Source: DASWIG01 sp036397835
GTDB lineage: Bacteria > Acidobacteriota > Thermoanaerobaculia > Multivoradales > J023
Direction of reading: 5' to 3'
DNA: 64,000 nucleotides
Assembly: GCA_036397835.1 (NCBI GenBank)
Contig: DASWIG010000280.1
Location: 1-64,000, forward strand
The position numbers and the translations under genes are program-made. This document shows, piece after piece, positions 54,289 to 63,657 of this stretch. Numbering within the stretch: position 1 is the first letter of the stretch; each line of letters opens with the position of its first letter. Under the pieces are notes generated by a model. That model saw only the letters and a program-made list of their open reading frames with translations. It had not been told where the DNA came from and searched no databases.

Positions 54289-55239
54289 ATGATCGTCCCG
54301 GCGCTTCCTCCCCCCGTCCTGCCCGGCGACCGCGTCGGCGTGGCGGCGCTCTCGGGCCCGATCCGGCCCCAGCGGCTCGACGCCGGCCTGGCGGCCCTCG
54401 CCGCCCTCGGCTACGAGCCGGTGCCGGCGGCCAACCTGCGCTCGTGCCACGAGATCTTCGCCGGCACCGACGCCGAGCGCCTCGACGCCTTCCACGAGCT
54501 CGCCGCCGACGGCAGCTTGCGCGCCATCGTCTTCGCCCGCGGCGGCCACGGCGTGCTGCGCCTGCTGCCCGACCTCGACTGGGAGCTCCTGGCGCGCCAC
54601 CCGCGGGCCTACGTGGGCTACTCCGACCTGACGCCGTTCCTGCTCCAGATCGCGGCGCGGCTCGGCCTGGTGGCTTTCCACGGCCCGATGGTGGCGGGCA
54701 ACCTCGCCGACGGCCTCGACGAGGCCGAGCGCCGCAGCTTCGAGGACGCGCTCGCCGGACGCTACCCGGTGGAGCTCGCGGTGGCGACGGGCCCGGGTCC
54801 GGCCGGGTCCGGCCGGCTCGCCGGCGGTTGCCTGAGCCTCTTGAACGACACCCTCGGCACGCCCTGGGCGGCGGACCTCGGCGGCGCCGTCGTCTTCCTC
54901 GAAGAGACCGACGAGCCCCTCTATCGCTTCGACCGCATGTTGACCCACCTCAAGCTCTCGGGTAGTCTGGTGGAGATTCGGGGCATGGTGAGCGGCCATC
55001 TGATCGGCGTCGACGGGGCCGGCGAGACCGAACGCCACGGCACCCGGCGCTGCCGGGATCTGCTCCGCGAGCTGGCTCGAGGGGCGGATGCGGCGTTCGC
55101 CTGGGGGCTCGACGTCGGCCACTCCCGGCCCAACCTGACCCTGCCGCTGGGGATGTGGGCACGGCTCGACCCGGAGCGCGGCAGCTTGCTGCTCGATCCC
55201 GCCGCGGCCCCGAGCCCGGAGGCGAGCCAGCGATCCTAG
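54289..55239 (+). CDS. ldcA: LD-carboxypeptidase (S66 family)
   Basis: 316 residues from the ATG at 54289 (MIVPALPPPVLPGDRVGV); the open frame upstream runs through rnpB and is not coding. Fold: GDRVGVAALSGPI at the start, the nucleophile Ser in RAYVGYSDLTPFL, the catalytic Glu in VVFLEETDEPLYRFDRML and the His in GLDVGHSRPNLTLPLG. Removes the terminal D-Ala from cytoplasmic murein tetrapeptides during wall recycling. All triad positions are present. The next gene starts 12 nt downstream. Confidence 0.92.
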   Translation: MIVPALPPPVLPGDRVGVAALSGPIRPQRLDAGLAALAALGYEPVPAANLRSCHEIFAGTDAERLDAFHELAADGSLRAIVFARGGHGVLRLLPDLDWELLARHPRAYVGYSDLTPFLLQIAARLGLVAFHGPMVAGNLADGLDEAERRSFEDALAGRYPVELAVATGPGPAGSGRLAGGCLSLLNDTLGTPWAADLGGAVVFLEETDEPLYRFDRMLTHLKLSGSLVEIRGMVSGHLIGVDGAGETERHGTRRCRDLLRELARGADAAFAWGLDVGHSRPNLTLPLGMWARLDPERGSLLLDPAAAPSPEASQRS

Positions 55240-55251
55240 GGACGAAAGCAC

Positions 55252-56034
55252 ATGGCGAAAGCGGTTTTCAAGGCCACCAAGTCGAAGTCGGAAGCCAACT
55301 TCATCGTCGAGCTCGACGAGGGCGACTTCATCTTCCGCGAGGGCGACCTCGGCACCGAGATGTACATCATCCAGTCCGGCCAGGTCGAGATCCTGAAGCG
55401 CCAGGCCAACGACGAGGAGCGTCAATTGGCGGTCCTCGGCCAGGGCGACTTCTTCGGCGAGATGTCGATCCTCGAGGACCTGCCGCGCACCGCGTCGGCG
55501 CGCGCCCTCTCGAAGTGCCGGCTGGTGGAGATCAACGGCACCACCTTCGACAGCATGCTGCGCAAGAACCCGGAAATCGCCGTACGGATGATGCGCAAGC
55601 TCTCGCGCCGGCTGCGCCAGACCGACGCCCTGCTGCGCGACGTGCTGGGCTCGGAGGAGAGCCAGGTGCCCGAGATGCCGGCGCCCGAGGTGCGTCCCAC
55701 CGGCGGGCACGCCGCCGACAAGCTCGTCCACGAGGAGTCGGGCATGGAGCTCCACCTGGCGGCGGGCGAGGAGACCACCGTCGGCCGCCGCGACCCGGTG
55801 ACCGGCATCGACCCCGACGTCGACCTCACCCCCATCGACTCGCAGCGCTCGATCAGCCGCCGCCACGCCACGCTCTTCCGCCGCGGCGGCAAGTTCTACG
55901 TGCGCGAGGAGATCGGCACGATGAACGGCACGTTCATCAACGAAGAGCGCATCCAGACCGGCGTGCCGGTCGAGTTCAAGGACGGCGACGAGGTGCGCTT
56001 CGGCCTCGTCAAGACCGTCTTCCACGCCGCCTGA
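55252..56034 (+). CDS. cNMP-binding domain fused to FHA domain
   Basis: 260 residues. A short basic N-terminus precedes the cyclic-nucleotide-binding domain (about 20-135, with GDLGTEMYIIQSGQVEIL and GDFFGEMSILEDLPRTASA), which keeps the binding cassette. An FHA domain follows (about 165-258, with GEETTVGRRDPV, SQRSISRRHATLF and GTMNGTFINEERI), containing the phospho-Thr-binding Arg/Ser/His/Asn set. It could link cyclic nucleotide level to phospho-protein recognition in the cytoplasm. Start supported by AGGGA 9 nt upstream. The glycosyltransferase gene starts 5 nt after it. Confidence 0.9.
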   Translation: MAKAVFKATKSKSEANFIVELDEGDFIFREGDLGTEMYIIQSGQVEILKRQANDEERQLAVLGQGDFFGEMSILEDLPRTASARALSKCRLVEINGTTFDSMLRKNPEIAVRMMRKLSRRLRQTDALLRDVLGSEESQVPEMPAPEVRPTGGHAADKLVHEESGMELHLAAGEETTVGRRDPVTGIDPDVDLTPIDSQRSISRRHATLFRRGGKFYVREEIGTMNGTFINEERIQTGVPVEFKDGDEVRFGLVKTVFHAA

Positions 56035-56039
56035 CGTCC

Positions 56040-57236
56040 GTGCGCGTTCTCCTCGTGGCCAACACCCTGCCGCCGCGCGACCTCTCGGGGGCGGGGGAGC
56101 AGGTGCTGCAGCTCGCCGCCGGCCTGCGCGAGCTCGGTCACGAGGTCGAGGTGCTCGGCCGCGGCCAGGTCTTCACCGCCGCGGGCGAGCCGCGGCGCGC
56201 CGGCGTCGCCGGCCCCAAGGTGCTCTTTCCCGTCACGGTCCTGGCGGGGGCGTGGCACACGTTGCGGCGCCTGCGTCCCCACGTCGTCCAGGTCCACGAG
56301 TCCGACGCCGCCCTGGTGGCGCTCCTCGTCGCGGTGGCGCGCCGCTTCCTGCGTCCCCGTCCGCGGCTCGTCGCGCTCCTCCAGGTGAGCTACCTCGAGG
56401 AGATGCGGGCGGTGCGTCCGCTGCGCCACGGGGGGCGCGTCCTCGGCCGTCCCGGCAGCGTCGAGAAGCGCTTCCTGTGGACGAAGGCGCCGCTCCAGGT
56501 CGTCCTCGGGTGGCTGACGTCGCGGCTCGCCGAATTCGTCCTGGCGCCCAGCCGCCGCACCGCCGACGAGATCGAGCGCGACTACCGGGTGCGCGGCGTG
56601 CGGGTGCTGCCCAACGTCACCAGAGGGCTCCCCGTGCCGCCGGCGGCGGACGGCGACGAGATCGAGCCGGGCTACCTGCTCTACGTCGGCCGTCTGCGGA
56701 TCCGCAAGGGCGTCGAGGTGCTGCTCGAGGCGATGGCGCAGCTCGTCGCCGAGGGCCGCGCGGCGCGGCTCCTGATCGCCGGCAGCGGCGAGCAGGAGGC
56801 GTCGTTGCGCCGCCGGACTCACGAGCTCGGGCTCGCCGGGGCGGTGCGACTGCTCGGCCGCTGCGACGCGTCGCGGGTGCGGCGTCTGCTATCGGGAGCG
56901 CGCTGCCTGGTGGTGCCGTCGATCTACGAAGGCATGCCGCTGGTGATTCTCGAGGCGATGGCCGAGTCGGTGCCGGTAGTGGCGTCGGCGGTGAGCGGCA
57001 TTCCCGAGGTCGTCGTCGACGGCGAGACCGGCTGGCTGGTGCCCCCGGAGGACCCGCCGCGTCTGGCCTCGGCGCTGCGCGAGGCCCTGGACGACGCGGC
57101 CGAGGCGCGTCGGCGGGGCGAGGCCGGGCGGCGACGGGTGACGGAGACGTTCACGCCGCGGGCGGCGGCGCGGCGGTGGGTCGAGGAGATCGAGCACCTC
57201 CGCGCGGGGGTTGTATCCCAGCAGACGATCGGATAA
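56040..57236 (+). CDS. Glycosyltransferase family 4-like protein
   Basis: 398 residues from a GTG at 56040. Two Rossmann-like halves: N-terminal VRVLLVANTLPPRDLSGAGEQVLQLAAGL and C-terminal GYLLYVGRLRIRKGVEVLLEA with LLIAGSGEQ. The GT4 signature is VVPSIYEGMPLVILEAMAESVPVVAS with the E-x7-E pair, and GIPEVVVDGETGWLVPPEDP. It probably adds a nucleotide-sugar residue to a glycolipid or glycan. No other polysaccharide genes are near; target unknown. Confidence 0.9.
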   Translation: MRVLLVANTLPPRDLSGAGEQVLQLAAGLRELGHEVEVLGRGQVFTAAGEPRRAGVAGPKVLFPVTVLAGAWHTLRRLRPHVVQVHESDAALVALLVAVARRFLRPRPRLVALLQVSYLEEMRAVRPLRHGGRVLGRPGSVEKRFLWTKAPLQVVLGWLTSRLAEFVLAPSRRTADEIERDYRVRGVRVLPNVTRGLPVPPAADGDEIEPGYLLYVGRLRIRKGVEVLLEAMAQLVAEGRAARLLIAGSGEQEASLRRRTHELGLAGAVRLLGRCDASRVRRLLSGARCLVVPSIYEGMPLVILEAMAESVPVVASAVSGIPEVVVDGETGWLVPPEDPPRLASALREALDDAAEARRRGEAGRRRVTETFTPRAAARRWVEEIEHLRAGVVSQQTIG

Positions 57237-57553
57237 CACCGGATTGAAGCCTGCTGCGCGAGGCGGCGGAGCGCTGGCCGCCGCGTCCGCGTCGCGTGAG
57301 GATGAGCCGCACCGGCGGCCCCCCTGAGATGTCGCCGTCACCACGGACCTGAAGCTCCTGCAGACGCTCGATGTCGCCGTCAGTAGACGTCTGAAGTAGG
57401 TGAGATTCCCCACATGCCTGGGGAGGACGGATCGATCGACGCCGGCGTCGTCCTCGGCCGGGGACTCCTGCTCGGGCGCAGCGGTGGGTCGAGGAAATCC
57501 GTCCGGGCGACAGCGTTCAGCCCGAGCCGTGAGCCTCGGGTACCCTTGTAGCG
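57237..57553. other. Intergenic region with a short direct repeat
   Basis: 317 bp without a supported gene. GATGTCGCCGTCA occurs twice (about 57329 and 57370), each followed by a similar GACxTGAAG, suggesting decay of a repeated or once-coding sequence. A -10-like TACCCT (57541-57546) lies 7 nt before the next ATG. Confidence 0.4.
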
Positions 57554-58237
57554 ATGACCAGAACCTCTTTCGTCCTCCTCCTCTTCAGCCTCCTGCCGGC
57601 CTGCAGTGACGCTCCACCCCCGCCGCCGCCCGCGCCGGAACCCGCGGCGACGGCTCCCGCGCCGCCCCCCGCCGACGACCTCCCCCTGGTCGTCTTCCTC
57701 GGCGACAGCCTGACCGCCGGCCTCGGGCTCGACGAGGAGCGCGCCTTCCCGGCCGTGATCGGGCGCCGGCTGGCCGCCGAGGGCACGCCGATCCGGGTGG
57801 TCAACGCCGGCGTCAGCGGCGACACCACCGCCGGCGGGCTGCGGCGTCTGCGCTGGCTGCTGCGCCAGCAGCCCGACGTGGTGGTCGTCAGCCTCGGCGG
57901 CAACGACGGCCTGCGCGCTTTCGACGCCGAGATGAGCGAGGAGAACCTGCGCCGCATCGTCGTCGAGACGCGCGCCGCCGGCGCCCGGGTGCTGCTGACA
58001 GGCATGCTGGTGCCGCCCAACTACGGCCCCGACTACGCCGAGAGCTTCCGCGCCATCTATCCCCGGCTCGCCGCGGAGCTCGACGTGCCGCTGGTGCCCT
58101 TCCTGCTCGATGGCGTCGGCGGGAATCCCGAGCTCAACCAGGGCGACGGCATCCATCCGAACGCCGAAGGTCAGGAGCGGGTCGCCGAGATCGTCCTGCC
58201 TTACCTGAAGGACGTGCTGGCCGAGCTGACCTCGTAG
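57554..58237 (+). CDS. SGNH/GDSL lipoprotein esterase (TesA-like arylesterase)
   Basis: 227 residues. Lipobox FSLLPACSDA, then a Pro-rich linker and the SGNH domain: block I VVFLGDSLTAGLG (Ser), block II GVSGDTTAGGL (Gly), block III VVSLGGNDGLR (Asn), block V GDGIHPNAEGQ (Asp/His). It resembles TesA-type arylesterases/lysophospholipases of the envelope. Start by ATG with a -10-like TACCCT 7 nt upstream and no Shine-Dalgarno. Confidence 0.92.
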   Translation: MTRTSFVLLLFSLLPACSDAPPPPPPAPEPAATAPAPPPADDLPLVVFLGDSLTAGLGLDEERAFPAVIGRRLAAEGTPIRVVNAGVSGDTTAGGLRRLRWLLRQQPDVVVVSLGGNDGLRAFDAEMSEENLRRIVVETRAAGARVLLTGMLVPPNYGPDYAESFRAIYPRLAAELDVPLVPFLLDGVGGNPELNQGDGIHPNAEGQERVAEIVLPYLKDVLAELTS

Positions 58238-58384
58238 ACAGCCCCGGAAGTTCTTACAAACTCGCGTGTAGGACTTGCGGACCGAAGCGCTCCGCTCCCG
58301 CAGGCCCGCGCCTGATAGAGGTGACGCGGCCCTGCCCGAGCCCTTGGCATACCTCGTGCATATCTCGGGGGTCGAGGTAGATCG

Positions 58385-59350
58385 ATGCAGGAGCAACTAC
58401 TCACGCAGCCCGTCGAACAAACGCAGGCTTCTTTCGACTTGGTGGTGGAAAAGCTCGACAGTTGGCTCGCTACAACGATCGCGATGCTCCCCAATCTGGT
58501 CGTCGCGGCCCTCATCGTCGTGGTCTTCACATTGGCCTCGAAGCTCGTGCAAAGGCTCACTCGGAAGGTCCTGCTGCGGGTGACGAACCCCTCGATCGCG
58601 CGGCTCATGGGGACGATCGCCTGCATGCTCGTGATCGCCGCCGGCCTCTTCTTCGCCCTCGGCGTGCTCGAGCTCGACAAGACGGTGACCTCGCTCCTGG
58701 CCGGCGCGGGGCTCATCGGCCTCGCCCTCGCCCTCGCGTTCCAGGACCTGACCGGAAACCTCATCGCCGGCTTCTACATGTCGTTCAAGAAGCCCTTCGT
58801 GCCGGGTGACCTCGTCGAGACCAACGATACGTTGGGCACCGTCGAGCTCACCGACCTGCGGAGCACGGTCCTGCGCACTCCCGAGGGCCAACTGGTCATG
58901 ATTCCGAACCGGCAGGTTTTCGACAGCAGGCTCGTCAACTTCACCTGCGGCGGCAGCCGGCGGGTCGACGTACCCGTGGGAGTTTCGTACGGCGACGACC
59001 TCGAGCAGGTTGCCGAGATCGCCGTCGAGGCGGTTTCCGCCGTCGAGGAACGCGACCCGGAGCGCGACGTCGAGCTCTATTACGCCGGCTTCGGCTCGAG
59101 CTCGATCGACCTCACCGTGAGCTTCTGGATCTCCTCGCGAACCGCCAACTACCGGGGAGCCCGCAGCGAGGCGATCGTGCGCCTGAAAAAGGCCTTCGAC
59201 GAGCACGGCGTCACCATTCCGTTCCCCATCCGTACGCTCGACTTCGGCATCAAGGGGGGCGAGCACGTGAGCGAGGCGCTCTCGCCGCTGGCGACCGCGG
59301 CCGGTTCGCCGGACGAGTCGACCCGTCAGCAGCTCAACACCTTGCAGTAG
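58385..59350 (+). CDS. MscS-family mechanosensitive channel
   Basis: 321 residues. Three membrane segments (about 32-52, 72-95, 105-130); the pore helix region contains SLLAGAGLIGLALALAFQDLTGNLIAG, typical of MscS TM3. The beta-domain and alpha-beta vestibule follow (PFVPGDLVETNDTLGTVELTDLRST, GQLVMIPNRQVFDSRLVNF). It releases solutes at osmotic downshock. GAGGT lies about 7 nt before the ATG. Its 3' end overlaps the convergent GNAT gene by 25 bp. 58238-58384 holds no gene I can support. Confidence 0.93.
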   Translation: MQEQLLTQPVEQTQASFDLVVEKLDSWLATTIAMLPNLVVAALIVVVFTLASKLVQRLTRKVLLRVTNPSIARLMGTIACMLVIAAGLFFALGVLELDKTVTSLLAGAGLIGLALALAFQDLTGNLIAGFYMSFKKPFVPGDLVETNDTLGTVELTDLRSTVLRTPEGQLVMIPNRQVFDSRLVNFTCGGSRRVDVPVGVSYGDDLEQVAEIAVEAVSAVEERDPERDVELYYAGFGSSSIDLTVSFWISSRTANYRGARSEAIVRLKKAFDEHGVTIPFPIRTLDFGIKGGEHVSEALSPLATAAGSPDESTRQQLNTLQ

Positions 59351-59829
59351 ACGGCCTTGCCGTCGCCGGGGCCGTAGAAGTCCTCGAGCCGCGCGGCGAG
59401 CTCGTAGCCGCACCGCTCGTAGAAGGCGCGGGTCGGGACGTACTGGACGCGGGTGGAGGTGTCGAGGTAGATCCGCGTCCCGCCCCGGCGGCGGACTTCG
59501 TCCTCGGACGCCGCCAGCAGGCGGCGGCCCAGGCCGCGGCCCTGGCAGCCCGGGTCGACGGCGATCCAGTACAGGTCCCAGCTCGCCACCGTCAGCGGGA
59601 TCGGGCCGAAGCACGAATAACCCAGCATGGCGTCGCCCTCGTCGGCAAAGACGAAGAAGTAGTCGCTCGCCTCGCCGCGCCTGAGCCGTTCGTCCACCAG
59701 CTCGACGGCGATCACGATCTCCTCGGCCCTGAAGAAGGCGGTGGCCGCGACGATCTCGCGCACCCGCGCGCGGTCCGCCGGCCGCGGCTCGAAACGCAGC
59801 GTCAGGTCGTTGGTCACCGGCTCGTTCAT
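59326..59829 (-). CDS. GNAT-family N-acetyltransferase
   Basis: 167 residues; ATG at 59829 overlaps the stop of the deacetylase fusion (ATGA). The acetyl-CoA-binding motif is WIAVDPGCQGRGLGRRLLAA (Q/RxxGxG/A), with the C-terminal ARAFYERCGYELAARL-type strand. It is the last gene of the KamA cluster and could acylate the cluster's product (for example the amine of beta-lysine, as AblB does for N-acetyl-beta-lysine), but the substrate is not shown by the sequence. Confidence 0.88.
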   Translation of the reverse strand: MNEPVTNDLTLRFEPRPADRARVREIVAATAFFRAEEIVIAVELVDERLRRGEASDYFFVFADEGDAMLGYSCFGPIPLTVASWDLYWIAVDPGCQGRGLGRRLLAASEDEVRRRGGTRIYLDTSTRVQYVPTRAFYERCGYELAARLEDFYGPGDGKAVYCKVLSC

Positions 59830-61559
59830 CGTCGTGCGACCCCTGTGGCCAGGCCGGTGAAGAAGTGCCGCGCGTTGACGCCGAGGCTGCGCGTGCGGTA
59901 GCCGCCCTCCTGCACCACCAGCAGCGGCCGCCCGAGCTCGCCGATGCGCTCGCCGTTGGCGGCGAAGTCGGCGGCGGTCAACGTCCAGGTGCCCGTCGGG
60001 TCGCCCTTGGCGCCGTCGAGGCCCAGGGCCACCACCACGAAGGTCGGGTCGAACCGGTCCACCGCCCGCAGCGCGGCGTCCAGCGCCTTCAGGTACTGCC
60101 GGCCGTCGCGCGCCTCGGGCAGCGGCATGTTGAGGTTGAAGCCCTCGCCGTCGCCCTCGCCCCGCTCTTCCTCGAAGCCGGTGAAGTAGGGGTAGGCGAA
60201 GCTCGGGTGGCCGTGGATCGACACGGTGAGCACGTCGGCGCGGCCGTAGAAGACGTCCTGCTGGCCGTTGCCGTGGTGATAGTCGACGTCGAGGATCGCC
60301 ACCTTGCCGTGACGGCTCAGGTAGTGGGCGGCCACCCCCGCGTTGTTGAAGTAGCAGAAGCCGCCGAAGCTGCGGCGCTCGGCGTGGTGCCCCGGCGGAC
60401 GCACCAGGGCGTAGGCGAGGCGGCAGCCGGCGAGGATCTCGTCGGCCGCGGTGAGGGTGCAGTCGACGCCGCGGCGCGCCGCGAGGTAGGCGTTCCTGTG
60501 GATCGGCGTGAAGGTGTCGATGCAGAAGTAGCCCGCCAGCACCGACCGCTCGCGCGGCAGGCGGTCGGCGTTGCGGATCGGGAAGACGTAGGGGTAGAGC
60601 GACTTGCCCTCGGGCACCTCGCGGCAGGCGCGGCGCAGGTAGTCGACAAGCCGGGGGTCGTGGACCTCCTTGACCACGCGCTCGCCGTGCTCGCGCGGCT
60701 CCAGGCGCGCGAACATCCCCGTGGGCTCGATCTCCTTGAGGATGCTCGAGATCCGCGCCGGCGCCTCGACGTAGCCGCGCTCGCGCACGTGGTGGATGTC
60801 GTGGCGGTCGTTGACCACCAGCGGGATCGGCTCCGCCGCCGGCCGCGCCGCGCCGCGCGCCGCCGGCGGCCGGGTGTGGCGGCGCGCGCGCAGCCGCACC
60901 GGGTCGTCGGCGATCGACTCGACCACCCGCCGCACGTAGCTCGGCGGGCAGAGCTCGGCGTACTTGCGCTCGAGGATGGCCCTGACCGCGGCGCGGACGA
61001 AGGCCTGGCCGGGGGGGTCGGCGTGCTCGAGGCCGTCGAAGACCAGGTGCGGCGCGCCCTTGTCCGCCGGGTCGACCGGGGTTTCGTAGGCGGTGTCGGC
61101 GATCGGGCGGGCGCCGTAGCGCTCGTAGAACCTGAGCCGCGCGGCGTTCTGCGCCACCACCTCCGGCGGATAGGCGTCGGGGTCGGCCGGCAGGCACTCG
61201 TAGAAGATGCCGCGCATGCCTTGCGCGGCCCCCTCCTCGCGCACCCGTTCGTAGAGGACGCCGCCGATGCCGCTGCCGGTCCTGCCGCGGGGCGTGGCGA
61301 TGTATTCCAGGAATCCGAAGCGGAGCTTGGGCTCGTGGAGCAGCAGGGCGAAGCCGCGCACGCGGCGGCGGCCGTCCTCGGCGACGTAGAGCAGCGGCCG
61401 GAACCGCCGCTTGAAGGGGTCCCGCAGGTCGCTGGCGAAGCTCTCCACGTCCTCTTCGGAAAGCCCGTCGAACTGGCTGCGCAGGATCTCCCGGGCCTGA
61501 CGCAGGGCTTCCCGGTCGATGGACAGGATCTCGTCGTAGACGCGGCGGATGCGCAACAT
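59826..61559 (-). CDS. GNAT-like domain fused to histone-deacetylase/acetylpolyamine-amidohydrolase domain
   Basis: 577 residues. Residues 1-190 form a GNAT-type fold (FLEYIATPRGRTGSGIGGVLYERV, RLRFYERYGARPI), then a Pro/Arg linker. Residues about 245-575 are a zinc-dependent class II-like deacetylase: LVRPPGHHAERRSFGGFCYFNNAG (tandem His), AILDVDYHHGNGQQDVFY (zinc Asp/His) and VVALGLDGAKGDPTG (third ligand), then QEGGYRT. Catalytic residues look complete. An acyl-transfer domain joined to a deacylase is striking and suggests removal or exchange of an N-acyl group on a small amine. Co-translated with the second GNAT and preceded by two ATP-grasp genes. Confidence 0.9.
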   Translation of the reverse strand: MLRIRRVYDEILSIDREALRQAREILRSQFDGLSEEDVESFASDLRDPFKRRFRPLLYVAEDGRRRVRGFALLLHEPKLRFGFLEYIATPRGRTGSGIGGVLYERVREEGAAQGMRGIFYECLPADPDAYPPEVVAQNAARLRFYERYGARPIADTAYETPVDPADKGAPHLVFDGLEHADPPGQAFVRAAVRAILERKYAELCPPSYVRRVVESIADDPVRLRARRHTRPPAARGAARPAAEPIPLVVNDRHDIHHVRERGYVEAPARISSILKEIEPTGMFARLEPREHGERVVKEVHDPRLVDYLRRACREVPEGKSLYPYVFPIRNADRLPRERSVLAGYFCIDTFTPIHRNAYLAARRGVDCTLTAADEILAGCRLAYALVRPPGHHAERRSFGGFCYFNNAGVAAHYLSRHGKVAILDVDYHHGNGQQDVFYGRADVLTVSIHGHPSFAYPYFTGFEEERGEGDGEGFNLNMPLPEARDGRQYLKALDAALRAVDRFDPTFVVVALGLDGAKGDPTGTWTLTAADFAANGERIGELGRPLLVVQEGGYRTRSLGVNARHFFTGLATGVARR

Positions 61560-61569
61560 CTTGGTCGGT

Positions 61570-62610
61570 TCAGGATACCGCCATGACGGGCCGCGGACCA
61601 GGGCGCTTGCCGCCGGCGCGCGCCAGGGCGTCGTCGAGGATGCGGGCGATCGCCTCGTCGTAGCCCACGCCCGCCTCCTCCAGGGCGGCGGCGAAGCCGG
61701 CGTCGGGGGAGAGACAGGGGTTGACGTTGACCTCGAGGATCCACGGCTTTCCCGCGCCGTCGACCCGGAAGTCGACGCGGGCGTAGCCGGCCAGCCGCAG
61801 GCGGCGCCAGGCGCCGCGGGCCAGCCGGCCGAGCTCGCGCAGCAGCAGCTCGTCTTCGGGCGGGAAGTCGAAGCGCCTCGGCGTGTGGCCGTACTCGAAG
61901 GAGTCGGGCGCCCACTTGGCGTCGCGGCCGACGATCCGCGGCTTGCCGGCCGGATAGCCCACGAACTCGATCTCCGCCGGCGGCAGCACCACCAGCCCCT
62001 CGGGCGAGGCCAGCAGCGACACGTTGAATTCGCGGCCCTCGACGAAAGCCTCGGCGAAGCCGGCGCCGGACAGGCGCGGCAGCATCGCCCGCAGCCGCGC
62101 CCGCAGCGCCGCGGGGCTCGCCGCGGCGACGACGGCTTCGTCGTCGAGGGCGGGCGAGCCGTGGTCCCATACCGATTTCAGGATCGCCCGCGGCGGCGGG
62201 CTCGCGGCTTGCGCCGCGTAGCCCGCTTCCGGATACACCGCCAGCACCGCCGGCACCGGCAGGGCGGCCGCGCTCAAGCGCTCCTTGGTCAGCAGCTTGC
62301 TGGTGGTCACGAAGACGGCCTCGGTGGGCGCGCCGGTGTAGGAAAGGCCGACGGCGTCGAGCAGCGAGGGCACCACGTGGATGAGCCGGTCGTGACCGCC
62401 GAGGCTTTCGACGAGGTTGAAGACGACGTCGGGCGAGAGCTCCTCGAGCCGCCGCGCCAGCGCCGCGAGGTCGAGGTCGCAGGCGACGGGCTCGACGTGG
62501 TGGCCGCGGCGGACGAGGGCCGCCGTGACGTGCTCGGCCTGCACGAGCACGTCACGTTCGTCGGGGCCGGCTTCGGGGCCGACCGCGTTGTGGACGACGG
62601 CTACGCGCAC
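61570..62610 (-). CDS. D-Ala-D-Ala-ligase-like ATP-grasp enzyme (second)
   Basis: 346 residues from the ATG at 62610, 10 nt upstream of the deacetylase gene. The N-terminal part has VVFNLVESLGGHDRLIHVVPSLLDAV, then the ATP-grasp core: TSKLLTKERLSAAALPVP, ILKSVWDHGSPALDD, EAFVEGREFNVSLL and the metal-binding YARVDFRVDGAGKPWILEVNVNPCLS. The fold joins a carboxylate to an amine through an acyl phosphate. It is distinct from the other ATP-grasp gene and unlikely to be the cell's cell-wall Ddl, given the company. Confidence 0.9.
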   Translation of the reverse strand: MRVAVVHNAVGPEAGPDERDVLVQAEHVTAALVRRGHHVEPVACDLDLAALARRLEELSPDVVFNLVESLGGHDRLIHVVPSLLDAVGLSYTGAPTEAVFVTTSKLLTKERLSAAALPVPAVLAVYPEAGYAAQAASPPPRAILKSVWDHGSPALDDEAVVAAASPAALRARLRAMLPRLSGAGFAEAFVEGREFNVSLLASPEGLVVLPPAEIEFVGYPAGKPRIVGRDAKWAPDSFEYGHTPRRFDFPPEDELLLRELGRLARGAWRRLRLAGYARVDFRVDGAGKPWILEVNVNPCLSPDAGFAAALEEAGVGYDEAIARILDDALARAGGKRPGPRPVMAVS

Positions 62611-62626
62611 CCGGACCTCTCCACGA

Positions 62627-63634
62627 CTACGCCGCCAACTCGACGGCCGACACGGCGACGCGGGAGGACGCCGAGGCGACGATGCGGCCGATCAGGTCGA
62701 GATAGGGGATGCCGAGTCGCTGGCAGAGGATCGGCAGGTCCGAGTGCTCGGGATGGAGCCCCGCCAGCGGGTTGACCTCGAGGAAGGCCGGCCGCCCCGC
62801 GGCGTCGCAGCGCAGGTCCACGCGCCCGGCGTCGCGGCAACCGAGCAGGCGCCAGGTGGCCAGCGCCAGCTCCTCGGCCTCGGCGACCACGCCGTCGCCG
62901 TCCGCCGGCGCCAGGCGGTACTCCACCAGCTCCTCGCAGCGCTCCTTGTTGACGTAGGAGTAGACACCCTCCTCGGCGCCGGCGAGCAGCACCACGTCGA
63001 GGGTGCCGATCACCTCGGCGTCGGCGCCGGTGCCCCAGATGCCCACCGTGAGCTCGCGGCCGGGCAGCAGGGTCTCCACGAGCACCGGCTGGCGGTAGCG
63101 CTCGAGCAGCCCCAGGCACGCCGGCGCCAGCTCCTCGCGGCGGCGCAGGATCGACGCCGGCGTCACGCCCTTGCCGGTGCCCTCGGCCACCGGCTTGACG
63201 AAGAGGGGCGGCGCCAGCGTCACGCGCTCGGCCTCCTCCACGCGCTCGACCAGCGCGAAATCGGGCGTGTAGAGCCCGGCGTCGCGCACCACGCGCTTGG
63301 TCACGGCCTTGTCGAGGGTCAGGGCCATCACCAGGGGATCGGAGAAGGTGTAGGGGATCTCGTAGTGATCGAGGAGCGCCGGCACCAGGGCCTCGCGGCC
63401 CGGGCCGTGGAGACCTTCGGCGATGTTGAACACCAGGTCCCAGCTCTCGCCGGCGGCCAGGCGCGCCACCAGCTCGCGGGCGTGGCCGATGCGCTCCGGC
63501 ACGTGGCCGAGCTGGCGCAGCGCCCGCTCGAGGTGCTCGATGGTGTCGACGCGGTCGTGCTCGGCGGTCTCCTCCTCGCCGTAGCCCCACGCCAGGTACA
63601 CGTCACGCAGGTCGTAGGTCAGTCCGATACGCAC
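62627..63634 (-). CDS. D-Ala-D-Ala-ligase-like ATP-grasp enzyme (first)
   Basis: 335 residues from a GTG at 63634 with GGAGG 9 nt upstream; the longer open frame is not supported. N-terminal VRIGLTYDLRDVYLAWGYGEEET, then DLVFNIAEGLHGPGREALVPALLD, the ATP-grasp part DKAVTKRVV, LFVKPVAEGTGKGV, ETLLPGRELTVGIWG, and RVDLRCDAAGRPAFLEVNPLAGLHPEHSDLP with its metal ligands. Similar to Ddl/RimK-type amide ligases. It lies 23 nt after kamA and 16 nt before the second ATP-grasp gene, pointing to stepwise ligation on a beta-lysine or similar amino acid. Confidence 0.9.
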   Translation of the reverse strand: MRIGLTYDLRDVYLAWGYGEEETAEHDRVDTIEHLERALRQLGHVPERIGHARELVARLAAGESWDLVFNIAEGLHGPGREALVPALLDHYEIPYTFSDPLVMALTLDKAVTKRVVRDAGLYTPDFALVERVEEAERVTLAPPLFVKPVAEGTGKGVTPASILRRREELAPACLGLLERYRQPVLVETLLPGRELTVGIWGTGADAEVIGTLDVVLLAGAEEGVYSYVNKERCEELVEYRLAPADGDGVVAEAEELALATWRLLGCRDAGRVDLRCDAAGRPAFLEVNPLAGLHPEHSDLPILCQRLGIPYLDLIGRIVASASSRVAVSAVELAA

Positions 63635-63657
63635 CTTGAGTTTCCTCCAGGGGATGG

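Noticed and set aside
59326..59829. Second GNAT as AblB (beta-lysine N-acetyltransferase) by name
   Set aside because: Only generic GNAT motifs are visible; assigning AblB would go beyond the sequence.
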